From NCBI GenBank assembly GCA_025618425.1, contig CM046847.1, positions 16,513,766 to 16,577,765 of the forward strand: DNA of 64,000 nucleotides, given 5' to 3'. Below, piece by piece: positions 36,000 through 47,623 of this stretch. Each line of letters opens with the position of its first letter. Within the stretch, counting starts at the first letter, position 1. A program made the position numbers and the translations under genes. The stretch is from Heliocidaris tuberculata (taxonomy: Eukaryota; Echinodermata; Echinoidea; Camarodonta; Echinometridae). The notes below the pieces were generated by a model, which saw only the letters and a program-made list of their open reading frames with translations, did not search any database and was not told where the DNA came from.

Positions 36000-36925
36000 C
36001 CCCCCCCAAACAAAGAGAATCTTGGATCCGCTACTCATTTAATATGCACAATTCAAGAACAAGCATGATTTCCAATTTCATTCATTCCTTCATATTTCTG
36101 AGGGAGCCCTACTACTGCACCTACTACACCCCCGAAAAGCACATTTCTCATTGATTCTCCAATGAGAATCATTCTAAAAATATACTCTTGGTTAATAATG
36201 CTTCATGTATGACTGTGGCTACTAGTATGTATAATATGGCGCATGTCTATGAGATATCATCATTTCATACACATTACCTTTCTCATGAAGGTGTTCATTG
36301 AATAGCTACTAAATTCTTTTGTTTTTCATGTTTTCTATGCACATTCAGAAGTTATAAAATGGACAAATAATATTATGATTTTCGCAAAAACCAAATCGGA
36401 ATAACACAAAAGATAAAATACTTATTGCATTTTCAGACATTACATTACCTTATAGGTTAGCACAGTGAAGTTACCACACAATCAAGCTTGTCTAAGATCT
36501 AAACAGAATGTATCAAAGGTAGACTAATAATTATGCTTTTATTTCATTAGGACAGATACTCATGGGCTGTCGATATCAATGGCGGCATTGCACAACAGTC
36601 CTTTTGGTTGATCAATGCTCTCATGCAATTTCACTCTAATTAACAGAATCAAAGCTTATGCAGAGTTCGGAAGCCCAAAAAATTCATTTATCATATTTCT
36701 CTGATTTTACTTGATATTATCATACCTTCAATTACTTACTGTATAAGCCAATATTTTCACGTACAGATATTTTCGCATATTATACGAAATTTTCATGAGT
36801 TGATGTTTTCACAGTCCTTAAGGCAGGCTACTCATAGTGTACATTCAGACATGTATGGTCAGCTCATTTTCACACGTTGTTAAATTTGCGACCCTAAAAC
36901 AATACAAAATTAACAAAAATAATGG
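36000..36925. other. Intergenic DNA, nothing recognised
   Basis: Starts after a C-run (35993-36007). No exon or repeat structure stands out. Confidence 0.4.
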
Positions 36926-36929
36926 CTTA

Positions 36930-37320
36930 TACAGTACTTGTTGATCATCTATAAAGCTCTAGTTGGTCAAGCCCCTAAATATATTGTAGAACAATTACAA
37001 CTCAAAGCTCTCAAACATACCCACAACCTGTGCAATTCTCAAGATACTCTACTACTGCAAACCCCATCATATAAAACAAAAATAACATCAGGAGATCAAG
37101 CATTTGTATGCGCATCCCCCAAACTGTGGAATAATTTATTGTTAGAAATCAGGAAATCACCAACTGTAAATACTTTCAAATCAAAACTAAAAGCACATCT
37201 TTTCATTTAATTACTCATAGTAGTTATGAGCACATCAGGAGCTCTTGCAGCACAGTAGAATATATATACATAGTTTCTTCACTTTATAAATTATCATTAT
37301 TATTATTATTATTATTATTA
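36930..37320 (+). pseudogene. CR1/L2-like LINE C-terminal fragment
   Basis: The frame 36938-37210 begins LIIYKALVGQAPKYI and ends CASPKLWNNLLLEIRKSPTV followed by NTFKSKLKAHLFI, the same C-terminal block as the LINE at 15255-15882 but diverged. A tail of (ATT)n ends at about 37320. It lies just beyond the 3' end of gene B in the opposite orientation. Confidence 0.82.
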
Positions 37321-37397
37321 ACTTACATCATTCTTAATATACAAAAATAGGCTCTATATTACTGATAGAAATTTTTCAGATGTTCCTTCAGCATGCC

Positions 37398-37667
37398 CTA
37401 AGTTTGTTTCTTCTCCCTGGGGATCCTTCCAAGCAAGTGGAACTCTTTGTTAGGTCTGGAGCTTGTCAGATGGGCCAGACGATTGGACATGGCAAAGAAA
37501 GCAGCCACACTGCCCACCATGAAGGCATCCTCTTGGTCTAGTCCATGAGCCTCAAGATTGGTGAAGTGTTCCTCTGTGATGGGTTCATTCTTGCAGACAG
37601 CCAAAGCCAGATCTAGGATGGCTCTCTGCCGCAAGTCCAGGGCTGCTATGTGGACGTTGGCTACAAC
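37398..37667 (-). CDS. AhpD/CMD-like gene B, terminal exon
   Basis: A 270-bp exon of 89 codons plus stop, entered in phase 0 after a clean acceptor (GATATCTCCGCAG). It encodes VVANVHIAALDLRQRAILDL, then LALAVCKNEPITEEHFTNLE, AHGLDQEDAFMVGSVAAFFA and MSNRLAHL, ending LLGRIPREKKQT. The 'L-x-x-R-x-x-AIL-x-x-ALA' helix, 'LEAHGLDQED' and 'FFAMSNRLA' are the C-terminal half of peroxidase-related AhpD-like proteins, where they form the helical bundle around the redox site. No AATAAA was seen close after the stop; a LINE tail starts about 80 bp downstream. Confidence 0.9.
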   Translation of the reverse strand, partial: VVANVHIAALDLRQRAILDLALAVCKNEPITEEHFTNLEAHGLDQEDAFMVGSVAAFFAMSNRLAHLTSSRPNKEFHLLGRIPREKKQT

Positions 37668-38990
37668 CTGCGGAGATATCACACCATGTACAAGAAAAAT
37701 AAAGTCAAGTTATTCTAAAATGCTTCTTTTATGAATAACCACAAAGGAGGATTTGAACCATGGTATAACCTCTACCGTATACTAAAATAAGTGCATATAA
37801 GGGTATACTGGACATGAGGACACATACATACTACGATTACTGAGGTTTCAACCATAGGTAAGGATAAAGCTCCTTCAAGAACTTCAGCCTCCAAATGCTC
37901 AAGAAAGGATTTCCTAAAGGCATTTCGAAGCTGAATCCCCAGACTACCACACGGCATACACCTCTACTACATCCAGTATGTTCCATAGATATTATGTGTT
38001 TGACAAAAGTTAACAAAAATCAACAAGTGTTTTGCAGCATGTCCCAAAAGTTGACCAAGGTGGGAAAAAAAATTACAAGGTTTGAAAGGTCAATTGATAT
38101 CCTTACAAATGAAAAAAGAAAGTGTCTCAACAGACCTAGAATAATAACTAGATATCACCAATCCAATTTAAGACCAGGTACCAGAGCATTCCATTTAAAC
38201 AAACAGGTTTCATCATGAAAATGGTTGCATCCATTAGGCAATTTATAACAGATAAGAGTCATTTCATGTTGTGACTATAATGTAATACACTCATGTATTG
38301 TACAGGCATGAAAAGTGCTGTTCATGAAAAACACTAAAAAAAACTTTAACGAAACCAAAGCGAGGGAGAGAAGCGACCGAGCGGGGAGAGAGTGTGGGAG
38401 GGGGGTGTCCCCCCTCTCATGGTAGGGAGATTTTTCAAATTTGGGGTTCAGAATTGTGCAATCTAGTGCATTCTGTCGTGAGAGATTTAACCTCATATTC
38501 AATGAAAATCTTGATCAAGATTATTCTATATAGCATATTAAAGTCATACCTAAACAGGCTATGAATACACATTTTTATCAATACCACCAAATGTGATTTA
38601 ATGTGTATTACAAAACCAGTTCCAGAATGTAGGCATTCTAATTGGTCAAATGATACCACGTGACCGTGCATTGTTATTTCCTACCCTCATGAGCATGCAA
38701 AAAAGTTCCCATCAAAAAGTGATAATGCACAGCTGAGATGTACATATGCGTACATCTGGCGCTTACAAACTTAAGACGCGATGAAATGCGCGTAGTTTCA
38801 TATGGCAAAGTCTACAGCGAGGGACTTTGACGGGCACACTGAAACGCATGTTATGCGTTTTGGTTGCGCTTAAGTGATGTCACCAAGGAGAGCAAATGGC
38901 GGCCTCCATGCCTGTGCGATTCTTAACGTTTCAAATGGGTTTTTAACCAATTTTTTGACTTATATTCACATTGTCAACCCGTCTTATAAT

Positions 38991-39154
38991 ACAAATAATT
39001 CATGTTTTGTGGCTCTTGCGTTAGTGATAAGCACTGCACTGAGTTAAGACACAATGAGACGGATAATGAACTCGACAAGTTTTGTTCATTATCCCATTGT
39101 GACTTAACATTCGTGCAGTGCATATTCACTAATGCACTCGCAAACATGAATTAT
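38991..39154. repeat. 164-bp palindromic element
   Basis: AATAATTCATGTTTTGTGGC at the left pairs with GCAAACATGAATTATT at the right. GCACTGCAC/GTGCAGTGC and GGATAATGAAC/GTTCATTATCC pair inside. Likely a small MITE in the gene B intron. Confidence 0.72.
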
Positions 39155-39298
39155 TTGTATATTATGTGCAAAGCACTTTCATGAATAAAACTGAGGTGAA
39201 TAAGCAACAAATAATCCACTTCTCAAAATTCCAACTTACTTTTCTAGACTAGTAAGTTGACTTTTCTCAGTACAGAATGTCTTTAGATTTTGCCTCTC

Positions 39299-39430
39299 CT
39301 GGGCCCTCTTGCATAAAAAGTTGCGATTAAACGCAACTTGATTTTCAACCAATCACGATCGAGTATTTTGGACTTGCGTTTAATTTTTTGAGTTGCATTT
39401 AATCGCAACTTTTTATGCAAGAGGGCCCAG
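39299..39430. mobile_element. 132-bp MITE
   Basis: The ends CTGGGCCCTCTTGCATAAAA and complement match exactly, followed inward by AGTTGCGATTAAACGCAACT and its mirrored counterpart. No clear target duplication. Confidence 0.8.
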
Positions 39431-39704
39431 TAGCATTATCTCTTTTGACGATGTCTTTGTGTTTTATTTTGAGGCCACAGAATGCCATGATTTCTGCAAT
39501 GTTTATGAAATGAAGTTTTTTTACTTCCTGCGTTCAACAACACAGCCGCCATGAGCGATCGAAATATCCCGTCGTCGATGATCACATACCTTGCAAAATG
39601 CATGCCATTTACTTTTTCCAGATGCCATGATAAAGTCAAATTCTAGTCTTATCCACACGACTTTGCTGTAAAACTGGAACTTTTCAAGGCTTTTCCTTTT
39701 AAAT

Positions 39705-40095
39705 ATAAAGTAGAGTTCTGGTCATGCGATTACATTGTGAAAGAAACTGTCTCAAAGCAATTGGGAAAGGTTGACCATGTCTACATAAGAATTGTTTCAT
39801 ACTGTGTTGTTTTGGAATCATCAAAATAAATAAGAAATTGACCCAGTCTTGCTGAAAAGCACATGTACTTCACACAGAAATGGGTATATGGGTCTACACA
39901 CACACAAGTGGCATGAATGTTCTGCCCGAACATTTCAGCTATTTCTAGTCATATTTCGAATGTGAGGGCATTTGAAGAGTAATCCTCTTCAGGGAATTTT
40001 TCTACTATGATGTTCTTCCTAACTGACATAAAAGGAATGAGAAAGCTCACAAATTATTTTTCACCTTTCCCAGAACTCAAGCTTCCCTTTAAAAG
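39705..40095. repeat. Dispersed repeat, copy 2
   Basis: Aligns with 25230-25625 (GTTCTGGTCATGCGATTAC, TTTTGGAATCATCAAAAT, GAATGAGAAAGCTCACAAAT, CAGAACTCAAGCTTCCCTTT). Confidence 0.75.
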
Positions 40096-40380
40096 TACAA
40101 TCCAATTTGGCAAAAGACAGATCATTCACTTGCTTGAGACATTGCAACTGCACTTGCAAACACACGGTGTGCACTGTGCACATGGGGTGTGTGACTGTGT
40201 ACATGTAATAACATGCATATGCTTGTAGTATGAATAGCCTTCCGCCTCCAGGCGAGTGCGCGATTACGGCAGGTATTTTGTGTATACACACAAAACCTTG
40301 GCGGTTATTATGCGCTCCCTTCGCATGTACGTACAGTATAAACACCCACAAGTTGCACCATGTATACTGTGTATATACAA

Positions 40381-40829
40381 CAGTGTTGGGTCAAAGACCA
40401 GAGGGTCCGAGATCAAGATCAAGATCAGACAGTCCGAGATCCAGATCAAGATCAAAATCCGCATCTCAAGATCGAGATTAGAACATCTGAAATCAAGATC
40501 ACATATGTCCAAGATCAAGATCAAGATCGAGGTTACTGATGCTGATCTCGAGACCAGTCTCGAGATCAAGATTGATCTCGAGGTACCCAACACTGAGTCG
40601 TGTTTTCGCCGATTGGTGAACGATTTTAAAAGCTTTTTCGTTTGATAATTTACGTAATAACAATGCTGATCTCGAGCGATCTCAAGCGAAAATTCCGAGA
40701 ACAGAAGCTCCGAGATCAAGATCAAGATCAAGACCAACACCTTCGAGATCAAGAACAAGATTGAGGTTACTGCTGCCGATCTCGAGACTGGTCTCGAGAT
40801 CAAGATCGATCTCGAGGTACCCAACACTG
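40381..40829. mobile_element. hAT-like non-autonomous element
   Basis: Begins CAGTGTTGGG (40381) and ends CCCAACACTG (40829). A perfect 8-bp target duplication, ATATACAA, flanks it (40373-40380 and 40830-40837), diagnostic of hAT-type insertion. Inside are many CAAGATCAAGATC words and two copies of an end segment CTCGAGGTACCCAACACTG (about 40577-40595 and 40811-40829), so one end is internally duplicated. No transposase. The SR/DR-rich frames on both strands arise from the repeat. Confidence 0.92.
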
Positions 40830-41379
40830 ATATACAATGACGTATGCACAGAACTCCATAATTTTTAAGGAAAAGTGCAGAATACGCAGAAAAAATCTAG
40901 GATCGGAGGAAAAAGTGGAAATCCGCAGATACAAAGAAAAATTTCATGCCTGATTGTATGTCTCTTACAAAGGTTTGCTATAAAGCATGTTTAGGGTACT
41001 GAGGGGCAAAATGTTATTTTTCATAACATTATGGAAACAGCCTCCAAGCAATTTTGTTCATGTAGTTCTTTTCATTGCCTTCATTCAAATTTACTGCATG
41101 GGTCCATACAAAGATTTTGCAAGTTTAAATACACTATAAATGAATGTAAAAGCAAATTGTGAGTAGACAAGCCGACACACCTGTACATGCTCACATAGAA
41201 TGCACAGAAACCAAAGCCGACTCGGGTTCCGTGCATGGGATTTTTTTTTTTCCGTCATCTTCCTCATACTTCTTAACCATTGACCCATAAAACTCTGGTT
41301 ACTAGCTGTACAAGAATTTTCTTGTTAGGTGAATGGGTCCCATTAATGGGAAGTGGACGTTTCATGATGCTTGATTTAC

Positions 41380-41607
41380 CTCATCAGCTAACGTTGGATT
41401 TTTGCTGTAAATTCTATGCAGTGCACTGTGAGCAACGATACAGTACATGCAGTTGTTGACAGAGCTTGTTGCCACGACAATCATCTCTTTATCAGCCTTG
41501 GTGAGGTTGCCACTATCCTCCATTAGGACATTGTAGTAACTGAAGAAGGAGCGGAAGGATTCTGGATGATACGATAGCATCTTGAAAACATTGGGAAGAA
41601 ATCCACT
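41380..41607 (-). CDS. AhpD/CMD-like gene B, catalytic exon
   Basis: A 228-bp exon of 76 codons, phase 0 on both sides, between acceptor TATAAATCACAG and donor GAG/GTAAAT. It encodes SGFLPNVFKMLSYHPESFRS, FFSYYNVLMEDSGNLTKADK, then EMIVVATSSVNNCMYCIVAH and SALHRIYSKN. Cys53, Cys56 and His60 of the exon form the C-x-x-C-x-x-x-H redox motif of the AhpD core, with Glu41 on the preceding helix. Family members reduce peroxides through the Cys pair or are simply called peroxidase-related; the substrate here is unknown. All key residues are present, so gene B looks functional. Confidence 0.92.
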
Positions 41608-43227
41608 CTGTGATTTATAGAGTCAATGATAAAAAGAACAAGGAATCTAGCAGTTAGGAATATGAAGAAAAACTAACTTCTTAATATGCTGATCATAAAT
41701 GTCTCTTTCTAGTTTATCTAAAACAACTGTCAAACTTGCTATCAAATAATCTATATGATTATTACCTCGAGTCCCTTTTTTAACAGCTTTAACAACAATT
41801 AATTTTTCCGCTGGAATTCAGATAAAAATTCTTTTCATTATCATTAAACAAGTTTTTGAAAAGCTACAATCATAACTCTATATAGGGTAAAAATAAATAT
41901 TCTTGATGACTAGTTTCTAGACGTGTCTATCCACAGTGGTATTTATGAATGAAATTGCTTTTAAACCTTCTTTTTATATTTCTGTTTTCATTTCTGGAGG
42001 TCCTTTTTAGAGTTTCAAGAAAATTTGCTCTCAGCACTAGTTCATTATTTCCATTAAAGTTGCTGCGAGAAGAAAAATGTCCTAATTCATGAAATCGTGT
42101 GAATTTTGCATTTTATGATAGTTCAACACTTCCCAATCACCATACGACTTGATATACCTCATGATACCATCACCCGAACCCCCAAATCATATTTTAAACA
42201 TGCCCCACAAACTGTCAAAGCTCGAGTTGTAAAAAAAAAAAAAAGGGATTCTGTACAAGATCCGTGACGTAGACGTGCAGACCCTATGGTAAACAAATCT
42301 CATAATCCCCTGCGCGCTCACATAGCGTTTACTTGGGATGTTGTGTGTTTTCGCTGAGTTATTGACTCCGTTTTGATCAGGTAAATTTGTCGTTTGTGCT
42401 CATTTTTTTTCGAGAAAATATATTTTTATTGATTATATATAGTCTTCGGGTAAGTATCTCAGATTTTTTTTTTTTTAATTTTGAAAAAACACATTTTTCA
42501 AAACATTTTTCAACCCTCTCCATCAGCATAGGCATCGTGTTCGAATCGGTGTAGTCTACCTGTACTGTGGGTGAAAAATCGTGTAGTCTAGTCCAGTGCT
42601 TCTCAACCTTTTTGAACTCAAGGCCCCCTTTAAATATGGGATTTTTTCGGGGCCCACCATTCAAAAGTAGGAAAAATGACAATGAAGTACGTAAATGTTT
42701 ATCACAACCATAAGGGAGTATTGTTATACTAAGATGAAATTGATATCATGGATAGTAGTGGTAGTTCAATATTGCATTGATTAATATATGTCTCCTCTTT
42801 GGATAAATACCAATTTTAATCAAGTTAAAGACAACTTCTTTTCTTCTCGCAGGAACTTTAAGCATGACAATTGTTGCTGAAAAAATAGAGATTGCTTTTC
42901 AGCATGAAGTATGAAAGGGATACTTGGCTTCTTTGCAGACAGAGTGTGTGTGATTTATGTTCTCGTTTGCAAATTCATACGTCTCTTGTACAGGTAAACC
43001 TGCACATAGAACCACTTGTGAAGCATTTTTTTTTGGATTCCTTGAAAAATGTTTCGTAATTGAAACCAGTATTGAAGGGTATCAAGGCTACTTTCCTTAT
43101 TCCCATCTGCATACATGTATATCAAATATATAGAGAAATAAAGATGACATATATATTATATATATTACAGTTTTGACGCTATATTAGTAATCTGACTCTT
43201 TAACTCACTTTTAAAATAAACACTAAC
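41608..43227. other. Gene B intron with a hAT-end fragment
   Basis: Intronic DNA. At about 42592 the sequence CAGTGCTTCTCAACCTTTTT and GGGGCCCACC (about 42649) resemble the start of hAT elements of the common CAGTGGTTCTCAAC type. A matching right end was not found, so it is probably a solo fragment. Confidence 0.45.
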
Positions 43228-43383
43228 CTTCTCTTCTACCTCATCCATGACCTGTTGTAAGTCTTCTGGCAGAGTCTTACGATCTGGGATGGGGAAGCGG
43301 CTGATAGGAAAACTTTCACTCTCAGCATGCCAAACGGTGGATGATGTACCAAATAATCGAGTCCTGTTTGAGAGCCAGTTGCA
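43228..43383 (-). CDS. AhpD/CMD-like gene B, upstream exon
   Basis: Encodes ...RLFGTSSTVWHAESESF followed by PISRFPIPDRKTLPEDLQQV and MDEVEEK, ending at donor AAG/GTTAGT, phase 0 into the catalytic exon. It is paralogous to gene A exon 2. Two acceptors are possible. With TTATGTAG (exon start 43383) the exon is 52 codons, phase 0, and keeps the same spacing to GTSS as exon 2 of gene A. With CAAACAG (start 43363) it is 136 bp and out of phase with the 30-codon leader type. I prefer 43383. The first 11 residues (CNWLSNRTRLF) do not match gene A's DIFGRCLARYQ, so this edge is uncertain. The leader exon of gene B was not found upstream. Confidence 0.78.
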
Positions 43384-43474
43384 CTACATAATGATTAAGA
43401 GATATAAGATATTCAATCTATACAGTATAGATCTATGCAGTAAAGAAATTTGGGAACTCGTAACTAGAAATGTC

Positions 43475-45205
43475 CACTGCTGCGCAATGCGAATGTATCC
43501 CCCGGCACTGGCAGCGATTTTTGCGTCATCCTCTTGTTCAAGGGAGGAACAAAGAACCTCCCCCCTCCCATCCCTCAAACAAAAGGATAACGTAGAGATC
43601 GCCAACAGTGGCCCGGACTATTGTCAACACTAGGAGGAGCATCACCAAAACAATATGTGTGTAGAGTATAATGCATCTCTATAGAAAATTTGAAAGAAAT
43701 CTGTAAAGAAATGGGACCTGCAGCAGAGCGAACACAAGATATCCACTAAATATGACCTTTGAGCCTATAAAAGACGGAACACAGGGGCAGCATCACCAAA
43801 AACTGTAGAGGTCTAGAGTAAACAATGATGGACCTCCATTCAAAATCTGAAAGAAATCAATCGAAAAAATGTGACCACCAGAGTGCATGCACGACAGCAA
43901 CCAAAATAAGACATTTGACCCTATAAAAAGCAGAACACTGGGGGCAGCATCACCAAACACTAAAGATGTGTAGATTTTACTAAGACACTCCTATATACAA
44001 AATTTTGAAAGAAATCCGTCAAGAAATGTGGCAGAGCCCACAAGACATATGACCTATGACCCTATAAAGGACGGAACAATGAGGACAGCATTATCAAAAA
44101 GTAGAAATTTTAGATTGTACCAAGATAAATCTCCATTAAAAAATTTGAAAGGAATCCGTCAAGAAATATGGCCTGCAGAGTGCACACAAGACATCGTCCA
44201 AAATAAGACCTTTGACCTTATAAAAGACGGAACACTGGTGGCAGCATCATCAAAAACTACAGATGTGTGGATTTGACCAAGATACACCTCCATACAAAAT
44301 TTGAAAGAAATCAGTCAAGAAATGTGGCAATAAGAGTGCACAAAAGGGACAAATGACCTTTGACCCTATAAAGGATGGAACAATGAGGGCAGCATCACCA
44401 AAAAGTAAAGATGTGTAGATTGTACCCACTGAACTCTATGACTGGAATGGGCTCGATCGCTCGCTGCATGCTGATTGGCCATAGTCAGCATGACGCTACC
44501 GGGGTCATGCTGACGGGGGGGGGAGGTGATGAGCATGCGAAGTGTGCTCCCCAGGGGGTGGGTGCATTTTTTGAAAGAAATCCATCAAGAAATGTCACCT
44601 GCAGAGTGCATTCAAGCCATCCTCCATAGTATGACCTTTGACCCTATAAAAGACAGGACATTGGTGGCAGCAAACACCAAAAACTTTAGGTGCATAGATC
44701 AAGATACCAAGATACACTTTCATACAAAATTCGAAAGAAATCTGTCAAGATCGAAATGTGGCAGTTAGACTGCGTAAAAGAGTGCACACAAGACATCTAT
44801 CAAAATATGACCTTTGACCCTATAAAAGATGAAACACTGGAAGCAGCACCACCAGAATCTATAGGCTTCTAGATTATACCAATATACACCTTCATTCATA
44901 ATTTGAACAAAATCCGTTGAGAAATGTGGCCTATAGAGCGCACACAAACCATCCACAAAAATATGGCCTTTTACCCTATAAAAGACCAAACACTGGGGGC
45001 AGTATCCCCAAAAATTATAGGTGTGTAGATTATACTAAGATACACCTCAATACAAAATTTGAAATAAATCCTTCAAGGAATGTGACAGTTAGAGCGCACA
45101 CAAGAATATGATGCCATCGTGGGGGCTGCGGCGGCGTAACGCTGCTGAATCCAAAGTATCCTCCGGCATTCTGCCGGGGGATACAATTAGCGCATGTGCA
45201 GTTAA
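43475..45205. mobile_element. 1.7-kb element, inverted ends and tandem core
   Basis: The ends share GTATCCCCCGGCA (about 43495) and its complement TGCCGGGGGATAC (about 45172-45184); weaker inverted similarity extends 20 bp outward. The core is about eight units of roughly 140-170 bp with ACATTTGACCCTATAAA/GACCTTTGACCCTATAAA, ACACTGGGGGCAGCATCACC and TTGAAAGAAATCCGTCAAG words. A CG-rich block (44440-44560) interrupts the array. The small frames (FDPIKDGT) are repeat artefacts. No transposase. Confidence 0.72.
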
Positions 45206-45245
45206 AAGGTCATTTGCACCAAGTACAATGGACCTTCTGGCCATT

Positions 45246-45960
45246 CTCAGTCACGTGTGTGACAAAAATCCTGAAAAATAGTTCATTTAAACCTAATTTT
45301 CTAGTATTTGTCTTGTAGTAGAAGTCTCTCATTTTGGATATTTGAATAACAATCTTACGTAAATATTAAAAATGAGAGTACATGTACATCATATTCTTTC
45401 AGAGGTCAACATTAGGTTGGTCACGTATGTGACCTCACATGAAAAAGGGCCTTTCTTGTTGGTATTCAAACCTACTTTTCTTGTATTTCCCTTGGAGTAC
45501 AAGTTTCCACTTTTCATTGCTGTATGGTGGTATTGCTCTGAACAGTTTGAAAGCAATTTTCCACAAATTAGTGAACATTCTTTTCTTTTAGCTCGTGAAC
45601 ATTGGGACAGTCACGTGTGTGACCACTCAAAACAGGGCATTTTTAAATGCCTCTGTAAAAACATCATGGTTGGGAAATGACTTTTTCTTGTCAAAGAAAA
45701 GGAAATCTTTTTCATGTAAGAAACTTGTATGATAAAAAAATCAATAAAATGTAATATGATTTTCCGGCAATGAGACAAAATTAGATAGTTATGTGTGTGA
45801 CCGATAGTTTCACTTTACAAAGAATGGCCCCTTTATACACTGTTACCACGATGCGCACACCAGTATGATTTCAGAAGTTAAACAACTGGCACGCACACCA
45901 AAACAGATGCACATGTGCAAGCAAACTGGGGTCATTTCAGGGTCATTTGCACCATGTAGG
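45246..45960. repeat. Tandem array with CACGTG words, about 180 bp x 4
   Basis: TCACGTGTGTGAC or variants recur at about 45250, 45421, 45610 and 45789, each followed by similar T-rich DNA. GGTCATTTGCACCAAGTA (about 45209) and GGTCATTTGCACCATGTA (about 45940) bracket the array in direct orientation. Confidence 0.7.
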
Positions 45961-46540
45961 CATGTACTAATCAGGAATTGGCTTATTAGCAAAATATGCT
46001 TAATTTGAGCAATGTTTACACATACAGAAATCATGAAATTAAAATTTCAATGCAAATTTATAATTTTTCTTCTTTTCCTTCTTGTAAAGTACAAGTCTAC
46101 CATCATGCCGGGTGTATTTTACTAAACCATAAGGCTCAAATATCAATATGTGAATTTTTCATATCATAACTAACCTCCTGAATGACAAAAAAAATTCACA
46201 TCTCAATATTAATGTATTTGCTATTATTTTACTATAACTTTGAATGGCATTTTCTACCTTTTTGATAAATTACATATAAATCATGACACCATTATCATTC
46301 CTGTTTCTTAATTTTGCTTCAATCAGGTTAGAATTAAGCACATATGTTCAGGAAACTTATGGTAACATTCTGTACCACTCATTTTGAATTTGGGTATATA
46401 CTGTGGTAATTAGGGCAATTACATGTACTTAAGACAACTTGATCTTTTAAAATATATTTCTGATACAATTCTTAAATGATCAAGTTACAAGAGGGTGTAT
46501 GTAAAAGTTTTAGTTTATTATGTAGAGATGTTTCTAAACT
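45961..46540. other. Intergenic DNA, nothing recognised
   Basis: AT-rich without repeats or coding signal that I can support. Confidence 0.4.
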
Positions 46541-46544
46541 CTAA

Positions 46545-46927
46545 AGGCCACCGCAAACCTTACGATCGGTCCGCGATCCAATTTCAGAAAAAAATGTAAT
46601 ATCATTTGACAAATCATTTAAAAACGAAAAATATTTTTGATTGAGGGTCTGAATAGTCATACAGATAGTAAAATCGATAATATGGCCTTTGCCGAGTTTT
46701 ATAGTCGGTGGAATGGCCAAATCGGCTCCAAGTCGTCACAAAAATCATGCGACTGCTTACGATTTGAAACTAATTTTTACCTTATTCCCTGTAGAAAGCC
46801 GACAGCTCACCAAAACCAAAGTTTTCAGAAGCTGAATAGGGTAGATTTCATTTGTTAAAATGCCAATATTAATGCCATAAATTTCACAAATCGGATCGCA
46901 GACCGATTGTAAGGTGTGCATTGGCCT
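46545..46927. mobile_element. AGGCCACC-ended MITE, copy 2 (intact)
   Basis: A 383-bp uninterrupted relative of 35340-35967 with ends AGGCCACC...TTGGCCT and TAA on both sides (46542-46544 and 46928-46930). Serves as the empty-site comparison for the LINE insertion in copy 1. Confidence 0.85.
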
Positions 46928-47220
46928 TAAGGAACTTATTCTGAAAATTTGAAGTTAATAGCAGTAAGTGAAACAAAGTAATTATAAAAATACAAAATCC
47001 TTTTGTTTGTTGTTGTTTTCATCCAAATGACCCTGAGTGTGACCCTGAATCCGCAATATAATGCCCATTTCCAAATGCTAAATGCAGGCCTGTGAGTGGG
47101 GTTTCAAAATAAGAGCGGAAAAAAGCCGAAACAAGTTAACCTGATCTATTTATTTGTCTTCGGCTTCATATCTAACATAATGCAGATTGAACGGCCGCCC
47201 ACTGGCGGCCCGCCCGACAC

Positions 47221-47381
47221 TAGTCTAGTTCTGGACGTTTTTAACTATTTTGTCTGTAAAACCATGAAGCTACAACCACGTGTGCGTGCACTCAACGTAG
47301 AACGGTGCGAAGTCCACTGATTCACCCTCCCCACAAGTTCACCTTCCTTGAAAAAAACGTCCAGGATTTTCCAGTAGTCCT
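47221..47381 (+). repeat. Left terminal inverted repeat of the 5.27-kb element
   Basis: Contains CTGGACGTTTTTAACTATTT, AACCATGAAGCTACAA and AACGTAGAACGGTGCGAAGT, ending CCAGTAGTCCT. Matches 52331-52491 in inverse orientation. Confidence 0.9.
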
Positions 47382-47623
47382 TGCAAAGGGTTCAAAAGTT
47401 CACTCCACATGTTACGCAATCATCTCATGAATATTCAATCTTCCTCCTGAAAGATCGATCCAACTTGGAGAGGAATGTCATGTGTGTGTGTGTGTGTGTG
47501 TGTTTGTGGTTTGTTGTGCATTGCGCACATGCAGAGTACATACCGTACACAGTCAATTCAACTAGGGAGAACTTGTATGTGTGTGCTATGCGGTATGCAC
47601 ACGTGTAGCGTCTAGAACTGTAG

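Larger units (their letters stand above)
37668..41379. other. Gene B intron between catalytic and terminal exons
   Basis: A 3.7-kb intron with several insertions listed separately. At about 38340-38420 there is a GCGAGGGAGAGAAGCGACC- and GTGTCCCCCC-containing block, another repeat seen in this style of genome. The rest holds no exon-like signal. Confidence 0.6.

Noticed and set aside
38896..38949. ATGGCGGCC start (MAASMPVRFLTFQMGF) as a first exon
   Set aside because: The frame stops after 16 codons and no good donor follows; kept out for lack of support.
40256..40827. Arg/Ser- and Asp/Leu-rich frames over the hAT element, like an SR protein
   Set aside because: They derive from GATCAAGATC repeats inside a defined transposon.
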